A stretch of 37,572 nt of DNA, taken from NCBI GenBank assembly GCA_937942355.1, contig CALDEW010000071.1, positions 1 through 37,572 on the forward strand, read 5' to 3'. Below the pieces are notes generated by a model. That model did not search any database. It was given only the letters and a program-made list of their open reading frames with translations, and was not told the origin of the DNA. Below are positions 26,930 through 34,926 of this stretch, one piece after another. Each line of letters begins with the position of its first letter. Position 1 is the first letter of the stretch. The stretch is from an uncultured Pirellulaceae bacterium (GTDB taxonomy: Bacteria; Planctomycetota; Planctomycetia; Pirellulales; Pirellulaceae). A program made the position numbers and the translations under genes.

Positions 26930-29791
26930 TTACCTTCGACCGCCACCGCCTCGTTGGCCTCCGCCTCCACGCTGACCTCCGCCTCCGCCACGTTGACCAC
27001 CTCCGCCACGTTGACCACCACCATTGGCCCCTCTGTTAGCACGGTTTTGAAGGTTACGGAAAAATTCGGCCTGTGCCTGATCTTGTCGGGAAGACTCAGA
27101 GGCTTTCGTGTTTGACCCCTGATCGAATTGGTTGTTGCGCCCGTTTTTGGATTGCGAATCGGAATCGGATTCAGCATCATTTCCATCCGTATCGATGAGG
27201 AGCTTCCCACCAAAAGCGTTCCTGAGGATTTCCAGTGCTCCCGGCGAAATCAATCCAGGAGGCAACACTTCGTAGCGTTTTGGTTGAGACAAATCCGGTG
27301 TGTCGATCTCTTCAACAAGGGCAAGGATCTGTTGGTAAATAAATTCAGGACCAATCACTAAGATCTTCCCCGTTTGCTCGTCGAGGCTCATCCGAACCTT
27401 CGGTGATTCCTCGCTTACCGCTGCGTTCTTATCGCCACCTCCTCCGCCACCGCCAGCCATTCCGCGCACCATCTTCGCCATCTGATTGATGCCGTTCTCT
27501 CCTCCGTTGCCGCCTCTATTGCCTTCTTGGACCGGGGCCCCAGCAATATAGTCGGCCATCAACTTTGAAATTTGATCGAAGACGCCTTGCGGAGAACGAT
27601 GGAGAATAGGAATCGCATAAGCCTGCCCAACCAATTCCGGATTTTGAGGAGCCGAAGCTTGGTCGAAAAGATCAATTGCATCTTGAATATAGTCGAGGTC
27701 CGCCGCCGTAGCGCCGCTGACGTACAAGAGGTTCGTCGGGACGTAAGCCCCAATATGAACATCGCCCGAAAGCTCGATCGCGCCGCCCGAGGAAGACATA
27801 GAAGATCCGCCCAGCAACCCTCCTAAGAGATCACCAGTTCCTTCGCCTGCTACGTTGTCCATGATGCCTGACATAAGACCGCCACCACCGGTTCCGCCCG
27901 ACCCCGAATCCAGACCGAACATCTGTTCGAGTTCAGCCTTTACAGAGGCCGCTTTTCTGTACTTGAGGTAAAAGATCGTCAGCCCCTGATCGACGCCTTC
28001 TTCGATTGTTTGAGATCGAAAGATGTCTTCAAGATCGTCCAGAGCATCCAGATCATCGGATTCAATCAACACGCCAAAGGGCGTCGCCTTGATCATTAAT
28101 TCTGCCCCAGGAACCGATTCAACTTCACTCGGCGGAACGTAGCGGCTGCCGACGGATTCTGACGAAGCCATTTTCGCTTCCTCTGGAGTTTTCTCGACGA
28201 TTTGCTGGTAGGCGACAGTACGAACGTTACTGCGTCGGCGCACCTTTTTTCTTCGTGGTGGAAACGGAACGCCGGTCGAAGAATCTTTCGGGACGACCGT
28301 TCTACGCCCTTCGTCCAATTTGTCCTGTACCTTCTCATCAGGCATGATGATACGCAAACTGTTTTTGCGACCGGTCGTCGGCCAATAGTCCTGGACCGAT
28401 TCGAGCAGCTGGTCCCGTTTTTCGGGGCTCATCTCAATCACTCTGGCGTTGGTCCGAATACGGTTAGGATCTCTTCCCTGAGCCTGATCCAATTGCGAGA
28501 TCATCCCGCTGATTTTGTGGATCTGCTGGGGCGAACCGTGAATCATGATGTAGTTCTGCGACGTATTGGCTAACAATCGCGGTGCGTTGGGGTTATCAGC
28601 CGCCGTTGTCGATGAGATATTAAGCAAGTTGCTGACCGCTTCAAGGATCGGGGCCGCTGACGCGTTTTGCAGTTCCACAATTTTTGTCGACCCTGCTTCA
28701 CCTTGAATTGTATTAATAACATCTTGGGCGATGTCATGATGAGCCTTCGTACCGCGTAGCACGATTGCTCCCGTGATATCGTTCTGTCCAATGACGGCCG
28801 TTGTCCCGTCGAGCTGTGTTTCGACGACCTTCCTGGCCATTTCGGGATCGGACGTGATTGGGTAGCTCTTCAGATATAAACGTTCAATGCCGGCATTGCC
28901 TTCAGCGGGTGGAACATCTAAGAGTTCAACAATTTCGGCGAACGCCCTGTGTGCTGATGGCGTTCCTTGGACAAACATACGTCCGCTGGATTGATCGACG
29001 CTAATGCTGAGAGTGCCATCGGCGCGCTCGTACGCATCGGGACCAATCTTCAAAGGAGCACGTGCTGACATCAAGAACTGCTCAGGGTCGTAGTGCTTCA
29101 AAGTGTATTTTTCAAACGTCAGCTTCTTCGCCCGCGTCAACGATTCGATCGTTCTGCGGATAGCCTTTAAATCCGCACCTGTTCCCCGGGCGTAAAAAGC
29201 ATTTAAAGCCGGAAGAGCTCTGGCATGCTGAAGGTATTTCCGGTTCACGGATACCTTCAGGTCTTCCTGAACCTCGTTCACATTGAGAATGCCAAGATCA
29301 AATTGGCAGCTGATAATCTCATAGTCTCCGCGTTGGTCAAGTTCATCCGCAGTCAACCTAGGAATTAGCTCTACCGGCAATTCGCGAGAAGCCTCGGTCA
29401 AAATCAGTTGGTCGCGATTTCGAATGATCGTATAAGGCGGCTCATGTAGACGAAGGGCGTAGTTCAATTGATCGAGAGCTTCAAGCGGTGTGTAGTCTTT
29501 GTCATCAACGAGCGTGAAGGTGCCTTTGGGAAATTTTGAAATGGGCTGCCACGAAAGTCCCGTCTGATCAGCGAACCAGGATATAACGTCCTCCCAATCC
29601 GCTTTCTCAAACGTAAACTGGACCGTTCCCTGGGGCAAGCTTTGACCGTCAAATGGGGCCGCTTCCTGAGCACAAACGGTTACCGGTGCCAGAACAATGA
29701 CCAACGCCATCATCAGGGCCTTGGCAATGATTTGAACGTTCTGCATTTTGAAGGTTCGCGTCAACGGTGATGGCGTCCTTGTATTGGTCAT
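26930..29791 (-). CDS. Multi-domain secretin-N protein lacking the secretin barrel, with Gly/Arg-rich tail
   Basis: The 953-residue product has a signal peptide (ALMMALVIVLAPVTVCAQ). The start may be at the first Met or at Met16 (29746); neither has a good ribosome site. An N0/STN-like domain covers residues about 55-130 (VQFTFEKADWEDVISWFADQTGL). It is followed by some seven or eight repeats of the secretin N1-N3/NolW pattern, each a beta-alpha-beta-beta-alpha unit ending in words like RMFVQGTPSAHRAFAEIVELLD or NYIMIHGSPQQIHKISGMISQLD. Gly-rich insertions interrupt the later ones, as in the N3 domain of GspD. I see no C-terminal secretin barrel. The tail is GGGGQRGGGG repeats. In type II and III systems these domains form periplasmic rings; here it may be a ring or scaffold without a pore. 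It is divergent from tsaD. Confidence 0.85.
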   Translation of the reverse strand: MTNTRTPSPLTRTFKMQNVQIIAKALMMALVIVLAPVTVCAQEAAPFDGQSLPQGTVQFTFEKADWEDVISWFADQTGLSWQPISKFPKGTFTLVDDKDYTPLEALDQLNYALRLHEPPYTIIRNRDQLILTEASRELPVELIPRLTADELDQRGDYEIISCQFDLGILNVNEVQEDLKVSVNRKYLQHARALPALNAFYARGTGADLKAIRRTIESLTRAKKLTFEKYTLKHYDPEQFLMSARAPLKIGPDAYERADGTLSISVDQSSGRMFVQGTPSAHRAFAEIVELLDVPPAEGNAGIERLYLKSYPITSDPEMARKVVETQLDGTTAVIGQNDITGAIVLRGTKAHHDIAQDVINTIQGEAGSTKIVELQNASAAPILEAVSNLLNISSTTAADNPNAPRLLANTSQNYIMIHGSPQQIHKISGMISQLDQAQGRDPNRIRTNARVIEMSPEKRDQLLESVQDYWPTTGRKNSLRIIMPDEKVQDKLDEGRRTVVPKDSSTGVPFPPRRKKVRRRSNVRTVAYQQIVEKTPEEAKMASSESVGSRYVPPSEVESVPGAELMIKATPFGVLIESDDLDALDDLEDIFRSQTIEEGVDQGLTIFYLKYRKAASVKAELEQMFGLDSGSGGTGGGGLMSGIMDNVAGEGTGDLLGGLLGGSSMSSSGGAIELSGDVHIGAYVPTNLLYVSGATAADLDYIQDAIDLFDQASAPQNPELVGQAYAIPILHRSPQGVFDQISKLMADYIAGAPVQEGNRGGNGGENGINQMAKMVRGMAGGGGGGGDKNAAVSEESPKVRMSLDEQTGKILVIGPEFIYQQILALVEEIDTPDLSQPKRYEVLPPGLISPGALEILRNAFGGKLLIDTDGNDAESDSDSQSKNGRNNQFDQGSNTKASESSRQDQAQAEFFRNLQNRANRGANGGGQRGGGGQRGGGGGQRGGGGQRGGGGRR
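26982..27017. repeat. 18-bp tandem repeat coding for the RGG-like tail
   Basis: CCTCCGCCACGTTGACCA occurs twice in exact tandem (26982-26999, 27000-27017), inside a longer imperfect minisatellite from about 26939 to 27030. On the minus strand it codes for Gly-rich QRGG units of the secretin-N protein. The period is a multiple of three, so copy-number change would keep the frame. Confidence 0.8.
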
Positions 29792-29822
29792 TGGGGGCTT
29801 TCGAGGGCAACTACGTTTGTCA

Positions 29823-29858
29823 GCTTAAGGCAGATATTTTGCTTAAGGCAGATATTTT
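29823..29858. repeat. Exact 18-bp tandem duplication
   Basis: GCTTAAGGCAGATATTTT is present twice without spacer (29823-29840 and 29841-29858). It lies in the 262-base divergent gap between the secretin-N gene and tsaD, 32 bases upstream of the secretin-N ATG, in its 5' leader or promoter. Perfect identity suggests a recent slippage duplication or a doubled binding site. Confidence 0.85.
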
Positions 29859-30053
29859 CCTAGTCTACCGTAGCTTCATTATTATCGAACCAACGATTCA
29901 AGACGGTGCTGATTCTTTCGAAGTTTAAGTATCTATGTTAGATTCTCCGGTTGTTCCGAAAATACTCATCTTCGGGGCTCAATAGTGACCGTCTCAATTA
30001 GTTTACACGTATAAACGCAGATATAAGGACAGCCCAACTGGCCGCTCATTCAG

Positions 30054-31076
30054 ATGAAAATACTGGCAATTGAGACAACATGTGACGAAACGGCTGCCGC
30101 CATTATCGGCGACGATTTGACCATTTTCTCCAGCGTCGTCGCGTCTCAGGAAGCCCTACACGAGCAATACAATGGCGTTGTCCCCGAAATCGCAGCCCGA
30201 GCCCATGTGCAGCGGATTTTGCCAGTAATCCAAGAAACCGTACAAAAGTCCGAATTGTCGCTGACCGACGATATCGACGCGATCGCGGTGGCCAACACGC
30301 CCGGATTAGCGGGGTCTCTGCTGGTGGGCGTAACGGCAGCAAAAGCATTGGCGCTCAGCTTGAACAAACCGCTGGTGGCGATCAACCATCTGCACGCTCA
30401 CGTTTACGCTTGTCGTTTGGATGCCGGTCGTGATGTGTTCCCGTGCATCGGTATGATCGTCAGTGGTGGCCACACGCATCTGTATCATTACTCCGACGCG
30501 CTCAATCCGCAGTATCTTGGTGGCACGATCGACGACGCGGCGGGCGAAGCCTTCGACAAAGTTGCCAGCATGCTGGGTCTGCCTTACCCTGGCGGACCCG
30601 CGATTTCAAAGATAGCTGTCGATGGCAACGCCGAAGCACATAAATACCCGCGTAGTTTCCTCAAAGAAGACCGTTTAGATTTTAGCTTCAGCGGATTAAA
30701 AACTGCGGTGCGATATTCGATCACCGGCCCCGGTAACATTCCCATCGATTCGGTCAAGCTGAACGATCAGCAAAAATCTGACATCGCCGCCAGCTTTCAA
30801 CAAGCTGTCGTCGATTGCTTGGTTGCCAAAGCGATGCAGGCGGTGTCCAAACATTCCATAAACCGAATCTGTGTCGGTGGTGGTGTAGCCGCCAATCGCG
30901 TTTTCCGACAGCAACTTCAAGAAGCCTGTGAAGCGCAAGGCATCGAACTATTTATCGCGCCTTTGAAGTACTGCACCGACAACGCCGTCATGGGAGCCAT
31001 CGCTTTCGAGAAACTAAAGGCCGGTTTGGTCGAAGATCTCTCGGTCGATATTTTGCCGGGCTTGGTACGCGCGTAA
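30054..31076 (+). CDS. tsaD: tRNA threonylcarbamoyladenosine transferase TsaD
   Basis: The 340-residue product is a full-length TsaD (Kae1/Gcp family). With TsaB and TsaE it moves the threonylcarbamoyl group from TC-AMP to A37 of ANN-decoding tRNAs. Visible motifs are the start MKILAIETTCDETAAAI, NHLHAHVYA with the metal-binding His pair (HxxxH form, near 111-115), SGGHTHLYH, the DDAAGEAFDKVASMLGLPYPGGP segment, FSFSGLKTAV and the C-terminal CTDNAVMGA with the third metal ligand Asp. No partner genes are next to it. The ATG is not preceded by a strong ribosome site. It is an essential housekeeping gene; the call is secure. Confidence 0.97.
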   Translation: MKILAIETTCDETAAAIIGDDLTIFSSVVASQEALHEQYNGVVPEIAARAHVQRILPVIQETVQKSELSLTDDIDAIAVANTPGLAGSLLVGVTAAKALALSLNKPLVAINHLHAHVYACRLDAGRDVFPCIGMIVSGGHTHLYHYSDALNPQYLGGTIDDAAGEAFDKVASMLGLPYPGGPAISKIAVDGNAEAHKYPRSFLKEDRLDFSFSGLKTAVRYSITGPGNIPIDSVKLNDQQKSDIAASFQQAVVDCLVAKAMQAVSKHSINRICVGGGVAANRVFRQQLQEACEAQGIELFIAPLKYCTDNAVMGAIAFEKLKAGLVEDLSVDILPGLVRA

Positions 31077-31213
31077 TCGACGCGGGGAGTTGGCCTGAAC
31101 CGGCGTTCACGTTGCATGCTTTAGCCGCAGGGAACTAACCGCGGGTTGCGGGGTTTTCCCAGAAGCATCGGGCAAAGGTGGAGCAACGAACCAGCGGCTA
31201 GCGCCATGCCGCT
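31077..31213. repeat. Convergent gap with GC-rich inverted repeats
   Basis: Between tsaD and a minus-strand gene are CCGCAGGGAACTAACCGCGG-like words and AGCGGC (31193-31198) facing GCCGCT (31208-31213), the latter overlapping the stop codon of the minus gene. The style matches GC-rich intergenic repeats seen near 1680-1830 and 23509. No T run is present. Confidence 0.4.
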
Positions 31214-32003
31214 AACATTTGTTGCCCGTCGGTTTCGAGTTCAGCATGAGATAGCCCAGCAACAAAACAATCCCGACAACGCTTTGCGGCGTCCAGCAGA
31301 TAAAGATACCTAGGAGCACCTCGTCAAAGAGTCTACCAAGTTGGCCTCCGACAACGATGGCGACGCCGATCATCACTATCGCCATCACAGTCATCATGAC
31401 AACTCGGTGTTGCCACTTAATGTTCGGAGGTAGCATTGACAGTCCAACCATCACCCAAGGCCCCGCAAAAAAGATGACGGCCAATACGATTGGATCAGCA
31501 CTCACGTTCATTGCCGCTGCCAGAAACAGTGCGATAACCGATGTTGCGATCAACATCGATTTGATCGAAAACTGAAACGATCCACTTTCACCGCGTTTGC
31601 GTTGCGCATCCTGTTTTAACGTTTGAAGCACAAAATGATTGAGCGATTTCCACTTCGCCCCGACAAACACAGCGACCAGCAGCGCAAACACTAATCCGAT
31701 CGTACAGTTGGTAAAGAAGGCCGTGAAGTTCACCACCATCGATCCGTAATTTTCACCCTTCCGCCATACTTCCATTGGAAATCCGATCGCTTCTTCCTGC
31801 ATTTTGGACGCACCGATCAAATTTTGGACGCCATCAGAAAGCCAAAAGTACGAGAGGGCATTCAAGGCGGCTGCGATCATCAGCCCCGCCAGAAGCCCAC
31901 GGCCGAACCAATGCCTGCGCGCACCGCCAATGCCGAAGTCGCTAAGGGTCAAGTCCTCTGAATCGAAATGGATGCTTTTTAAATTCATGTCCTTTTTATT
32001 CAT
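31212..32003 (-). CDS. Uncharacterised six-helix integral membrane protein
   Basis: The 263-residue product has a soluble N-terminus of about 35 residues (acidic, with GIGGARRHWFGRG) and six predicted membrane helices: GLLAGLMIAAALNALSYFWL, FFTNCTIGLVFALLVAVFVG, SMLIATSVIALFLAAAMNV, IVLAVIFFAGPWVMVGLSML, VVMMTVMAIVMIGVAIVVGG and VVGIVLLLGYLML. The segment FSIKSMLIATSVIALFLAA resembles a short motif (FSLRTLLLAT) at membrane helices of many uncharacterised planctomycete proteins, an impression from memory. No transport or enzyme motif is visible. An inner Met at residue 6 is an alternative start. It is convergent with tsaD and lies downstream of the RNase HII-like gene in the same direction, with about 120 bases between. 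Confidence 0.82.
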   Translation of the reverse strand: MNKKDMNLKSIHFDSEDLTLSDFGIGGARRHWFGRGLLAGLMIAAALNALSYFWLSDGVQNLIGASKMQEEAIGFPMEVWRKGENYGSMVVNFTAFFTNCTIGLVFALLVAVFVGAKWKSLNHFVLQTLKQDAQRKRGESGSFQFSIKSMLIATSVIALFLAAAMNVSADPIVLAVIFFAGPWVMVGLSMLPPNIKWQHRVVMMTVMAIVMIGVAIVVGGQLGRLFDEVLLGIFICWTPQSVVGIVLLLGYLMLNSKPTGNKC

Positions 32004-32006
32004 TTG

Positions 32007-32020
32007 ATTACTCTAGTAAT
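32007..32020. promoter_or_regulatory. Short palindrome just upstream of the membrane-protein gene
   Basis: ATTACT (32007-32012) faces AGTAAT (32015-32020) across two bases, three bases upstream of the minus-strand ATG. It overlaps the place of the ribosome site and could be an operator or hide translation start. Support is limited to symmetry. Confidence 0.25.
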
Positions 32021-32124
32021 TATCGCCTGTGTTTCTCGAGATATTACAACAAACGAAATGAGCTCTTAAATCATGGCACGCGATGAAACAAAGCGTCATT
32101 AGTTGCTAACAGAATAGACTCGAC

Positions 32125-33102
32125 TCAGCAGTTTCGACAGAAATCAGCGTGTGAGAGTTGTAACGCCGCAACGACCTCGTTGATCTCACCTAAAAAGCGC
32201 TTGGCATCTTGGGGATAACCTTTGGTGGGTTTGATATCTGGAATGTGAATTCTCCAATAGTCGTTCCAAGCCACCATAAAAACTTCGCGGACGTACTTCG
32301 ACACCATCGACGCCAATGCTACCGGCAGCTGACCTTCGCCCTTGGCCGTAAAACGAACTTCACATTCCCGATTTGGCAGACTCCACATGTACACGCTTTG
32401 TTGAGATGACTCGTGGACTATTTCCACCGGACGATCGGTGAGCGTACTGGTGATCATCTCACTGTAGTACCTACGACCACCGTGCTTATCACATTCGATC
32501 AACGTGTCATCTGACCGACCGCCCATCAACTCCGCTGCCAGCCGCAGAGTTTTATCGGAAAGCAGCGTTGCTTTGTTACCGAGCTCCGCAACTCCGGCGT
32601 TGAAGTCAGGCGGAAGCAAAATCGTCGAACGAATGTCCGATAGACGGAGCTCGTTCTTCTGGCAAACGGTCCGAAAACGTGAACTGAGTTCGGAGAGCGT
32701 CTCTCTTAGACTTTCGGCTGGTTCTAATGGCAATTGGATGTCTTGACCCTTCAACCAAAAATGTTGTTGCAGGAAGTCTTCAGAGGCAGTCGGCATGACC
32801 ATCGCAACTAAATCGGACAGTGTTTTTGGCATTCGTCCATAGACCGATTCGAGCAACACAAGCACCGTTGTTTCCAGCACTCCAATCGCTCCTGATTTAC
32901 ATGCAACTTTCGAATCAGCTATCAACAGGCGTCGTTTCGCAGCCCCCGATTTTGCGGACTTTGGTGAATCGGCGACAACGTCAGCCAGAATTTGGTACAG
33001 GTCCACGCACCGGCGAGGACAGTCCCACGCGGTCGCCGAAATCACTAGGGGGCCCAAGGGCGGTCCGTATCCGGCTTCATCAGTTCCAATCAACAACGCC
33101 AC
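32125..33102 (-). CDS. Divergent RNase HII-like protein
   Basis: The track start is a TTG at 33147; I prefer the GTG at 33102, which follows GGAAAGG by seven bases and puts the conserved motif at the N-terminus as in RNase HII. The 325-residue product begins VALLIGTDEAGYGPPLGPLV, matching the DEAGRGPLAGPVV motif (Asp8, Glu9). Further matches are ADSK (DSKKL-like), ECDKHG (third acid, Asp205), AKGEGQLPVALASMVSKYVRE (matching KGD...AASIIAKVTRD) and TKGYPQD (HKGYGT-like). Where most RNases HII have the fourth acidic residue in KGD, this protein has Glu256. The region between DSK and the third acid is much longer than usual; RNase HII is about 200-230 residues. The family removes ribonucleotides or RNA primers from DNA. 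Activity here is uncertain. Confidence 0.7.
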   Translation of the reverse strand: MALLIGTDEAGYGPPLGPLVISATAWDCPRRCVDLYQILADVVADSPKSAKSGAAKRRLLIADSKVACKSGAIGVLETTVLVLLESVYGRMPKTLSDLVAMVMPTASEDFLQQHFWLKGQDIQLPLEPAESLRETLSELSSRFRTVCQKNELRLSDIRSTILLPPDFNAGVAELGNKATLLSDKTLRLAAELMGGRSDDTLIECDKHGGRRYYSEMITSTLTDRPVEIVHESSQQSVYMWSLPNRECEVRFTAKGEGQLPVALASMVSKYVREVFMVAWNDYWRIHIPDIKPTKGYPQDAKRFLGEINEVVAALQLSHADFCRNC

Positions 33103-33209
33103 GGGAGCGCCTTTCCGAAGCAACCTTGCAGGTGTCAAAGGGGGCAAACATCAGAGGCATCGCAATCAGCCTCATTTTTCGAAACAGAATTGTACCCTAA
33201 TCTGGGGGC

Positions 33210-33434
33210 TCATTGCTGTACCCAAAACGACCAGGCCTTCCGATCGTCAATACACACGTCGCATACCGTTACGCCGTGGATGAATCCGGAACCTAAGTCG
33301 TTCCAGATTGCCTCAACCGTTGCTGATGCTTCGGCCAATATCTTCCCGCGGAAGATCGAGCGATGCGAATAGTCAGGAAAAAACTCGTGCTTTGACACAG
33401 CAATCTTCCCTCGCACCAACGCCGTGCGATACAT
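33210..33434 (-). CDS. Small hypothetical protein upstream of the RNase HII-like gene
   Basis: This 74-codon ORF (MYRTALVRGKIAVSKHEFF...) runs in the same direction as the RNase HII-like gene, about 107 bases upstream. Codon choice looks like that of real genes, and the composition is that of a folded soluble protein (two Cys, four Trp/Tyr near the end, KAWSFWVQQ). I find no family match. The ATG has no clear SD; the frame stays open further upstream. The overlapping plus-strand frame is only the untranslated 5' extension of the PEP-CTERM gene, which favours the minus strand. Still, it may be chance. Confidence 0.4.
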   Translation of the reverse strand: MYRTALVRGKIAVSKHEFFPDYSHRSIFRGKILAEASATVEAIWNDLGSGFIHGVTVCDVCIDDRKAWSFWVQQ

Positions 33435-33532
33435 TGGGCAACCAAATGCTTGACAACGGCTCCTATCTCCATCAGCATAATAGGGAGTCGCAGATATTAG
33501 TTCCCATCAGTTCAAATCTTACGGGGCATTCA

Positions 33533-34465
33533 ATGTTACGAGCTGCTGCTAAATATTCGCGTCACGGAATTCGGTGCTGGGTTGGCGCGGCCACGCTGTG
33601 TGTGATGGGCCTACTGCTCTCGCTATTGATAGCCACCGCCGCTTATGCCAACACCGATGCTGGCTCCAACGACGTTTTCGCTTCGGCGCAATTTCTTCAA
33701 CCGGGCAGCTTGTCAGTGTCCGGGGAGTTGGATCCTGTCACGACAGGCGACTTGATCGCGCAGGAATCTGGAAATCTGTTTCCTGGAGGAGTCCTCTTTC
33801 ATGACTTTTTCGTAACACCCGGCGGAACTTTTAGTGCCGCAATCGATAACTCAGCATCCGGAACTGACACGACGCTGGGCTCGTTTGATCAATCTTTCAA
33901 TCTTATTGCCACCGATGATGACTCCAGCCCTCTTGGGACGGGTCTTGGGTCAGGTCTAAGGTTGACGGGGAACCCGGACGGGACGATCCACCTCAGGGTC
34001 AGCGGGTTTAGCGATTTTGATTTTGATGGCATTTCTGATGGCGGCACCGCTGCACATTCGCAATCGGGTGCCTACGAAATTCTTCTCTTTGAGGGAGGAA
34101 GCGTAGGAGACGTCGATTTGTTTGCCTTCACAGGGCTGCCGGAGGGCCAACGATATCTTGCCGAGACCTTTGCAGGCCCAACGGGCACGCCCCCCGACAC
34201 CGTGTTGGGGCTGTTCGACAATTTTGGCAACATAGTTTTAACTGATGACGACGGTGGGGCAGGGACTCTGTCGCAAATGGAAGTAACCGTCCCTGATGGT
34301 GGCACGCTCTTTTTAGGTGTCAGCGGCTTTTCGGACTTTGGTTTCACAGGTCAACACGCTCAAACAGGCAGCTACTCCCTTGCACTGCAGGCAATTCCAG
34401 AACCAACGGGCGTCGTCGTTTTGGCCTTCGCATTGGTTGTATCCGGGTTACGTCGTACGCGCTGA
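33533..34465 (+). CDS. PEP-CTERM surface protein with two PPC-like domains
   Basis: I start at the ATG at 33533, which gives a signal peptide (GAATLCVMGLLLSLLIATAAYA-N) and a 310-residue product; the track start at 33308 adds 75 residues with no features. Two related beta-domains follow. Each has a TLGSFDQSFNLIATDDD- or VLGLFDNFGNIVLTDDDGG-type stretch and a VSGFSDF word, as in the bacterial pre-peptidase C-terminal (PPC) domain; the second opens with GDVDLFAFTGL. The C-terminus is IPEPTGVVVLAFALVVSGLRRTR: a PEP motif, one membrane helix and a basic end, the PEP-CTERM sorting signal. Such proteins are processed by an exosortase and exported to the surface or matrix. No exosortase gene is in the window. 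The role is unknown. Confidence 0.85.
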   Translation: MLRAAAKYSRHGIRCWVGAATLCVMGLLLSLLIATAAYANTDAGSNDVFASAQFLQPGSLSVSGELDPVTTGDLIAQESGNLFPGGVLFHDFFVTPGGTFSAAIDNSASGTDTTLGSFDQSFNLIATDDDSSPLGTGLGSGLRLTGNPDGTIHLRVSGFSDFDFDGISDGGTAAHSQSGAYEILLFEGGSVGDVDLFAFTGLPEGQRYLAETFAGPTGTPPDTVLGLFDNFGNIVLTDDDGGAGTLSQMEVTVPDGGTLFLGVSGFSDFGFTGQHAQTGSYSLALQAIPEPTGVVVLAFALVVSGLRRTR

Positions 34466-34806
34466 TTTTTTCGAGTGCGCTGAACTCAGCTCGGCCTGCC
34501 GAAGAACGAACGGAATTACCTCGTTTGTTTGCCGCTGATCAAAAACGTGAAGCAGAACTTGCACGCTTCTCGTAGTTCGGATTTCTTGTACCAACCCGTG
34601 ATCGCTACTTTTGTTTCGCTGGGTTGGACGATGTCCGTGTCTATGTCCCCCAGTTAACGTTGGTAGGAGAAGTTTCTACAACATGTTCGGTTTCCATCGC
34701 AATTTTACCAAGGGTTGCGTTAGAAATTTGCTTCGCAAGCCAATTGTTGTCGGAGACGCGTTTATTCGCAACGAGTTAAAACATGTTCTTATCTTGACTA
34801 ATCAAG

Positions 34807-34845
34807 TATAATAAGTTGGGGCATTTAATCTCAACCCACCCCAAC
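34807..34845 (+). promoter_or_regulatory. -10 box and leader hairpin of the nuclease gene
   Basis: TATAAT at 34807-34812 is a perfect -10 box, but the only good -35 word nearby (TTGACT, 34794-34799) is seven bases away, too close, and the 17-base position has a poor match. GTTGGGG (34815-34821) faces CCCCAAC (34839-34845), so a transcript starting near 34819 would begin in this stem. The leader would be about 108 bases. Confidence 0.35.
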
Positions 34846-34895
34846 CCAGCCGCTCACGGCCAGAACTTTTCTTCGAGCACTGCATTCCTCTCCCC

Positions 34896-34911
34896 CCTTT
34901 TTCTAAAAAGG
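34896..34911 (+). promoter_or_regulatory. Hairpin covering the purine-rich ribosome site
   Basis: CCTTTTT (34896-34902) can pair with AAAAAGG (34905-34911), with the innermost pair open to leave a loop of four. AAAAAGGT is the only SD-like sequence before the ATG at 34927, though 15 bases away. The stem would hide it. Confidence 0.3.
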
Positions 34912-34926
34912 TAGACAGTAACCTCC

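Larger units (their letters stand above)
34466..34926. other. Intergenic region and leader of the EndA-type nuclease gene
   Basis: These 461 bases hold no convincing gene. ACATGTTC occurs twice, 100 bases apart (34681 and 34781). The right third has a TATAAT box and two hairpins, listed separately. A short ORF at 34611-34811 has no family features. GCTTCGCAAGC near 34730 is a small hairpin. Confidence 0.4.

Noticed and set aside
26792-27115. 107-residue plus ORF over the Gly-rich tail region
   Set aside because: Its Ala/Ser/Thr-rich text is the antisense reading of the RGG-coding minisatellite.
34794-34812. TTGACT and TATAAT as a promoter pair
   Set aside because: The spacing is only seven bases, so they cannot serve as -35 and -10 of one promoter.
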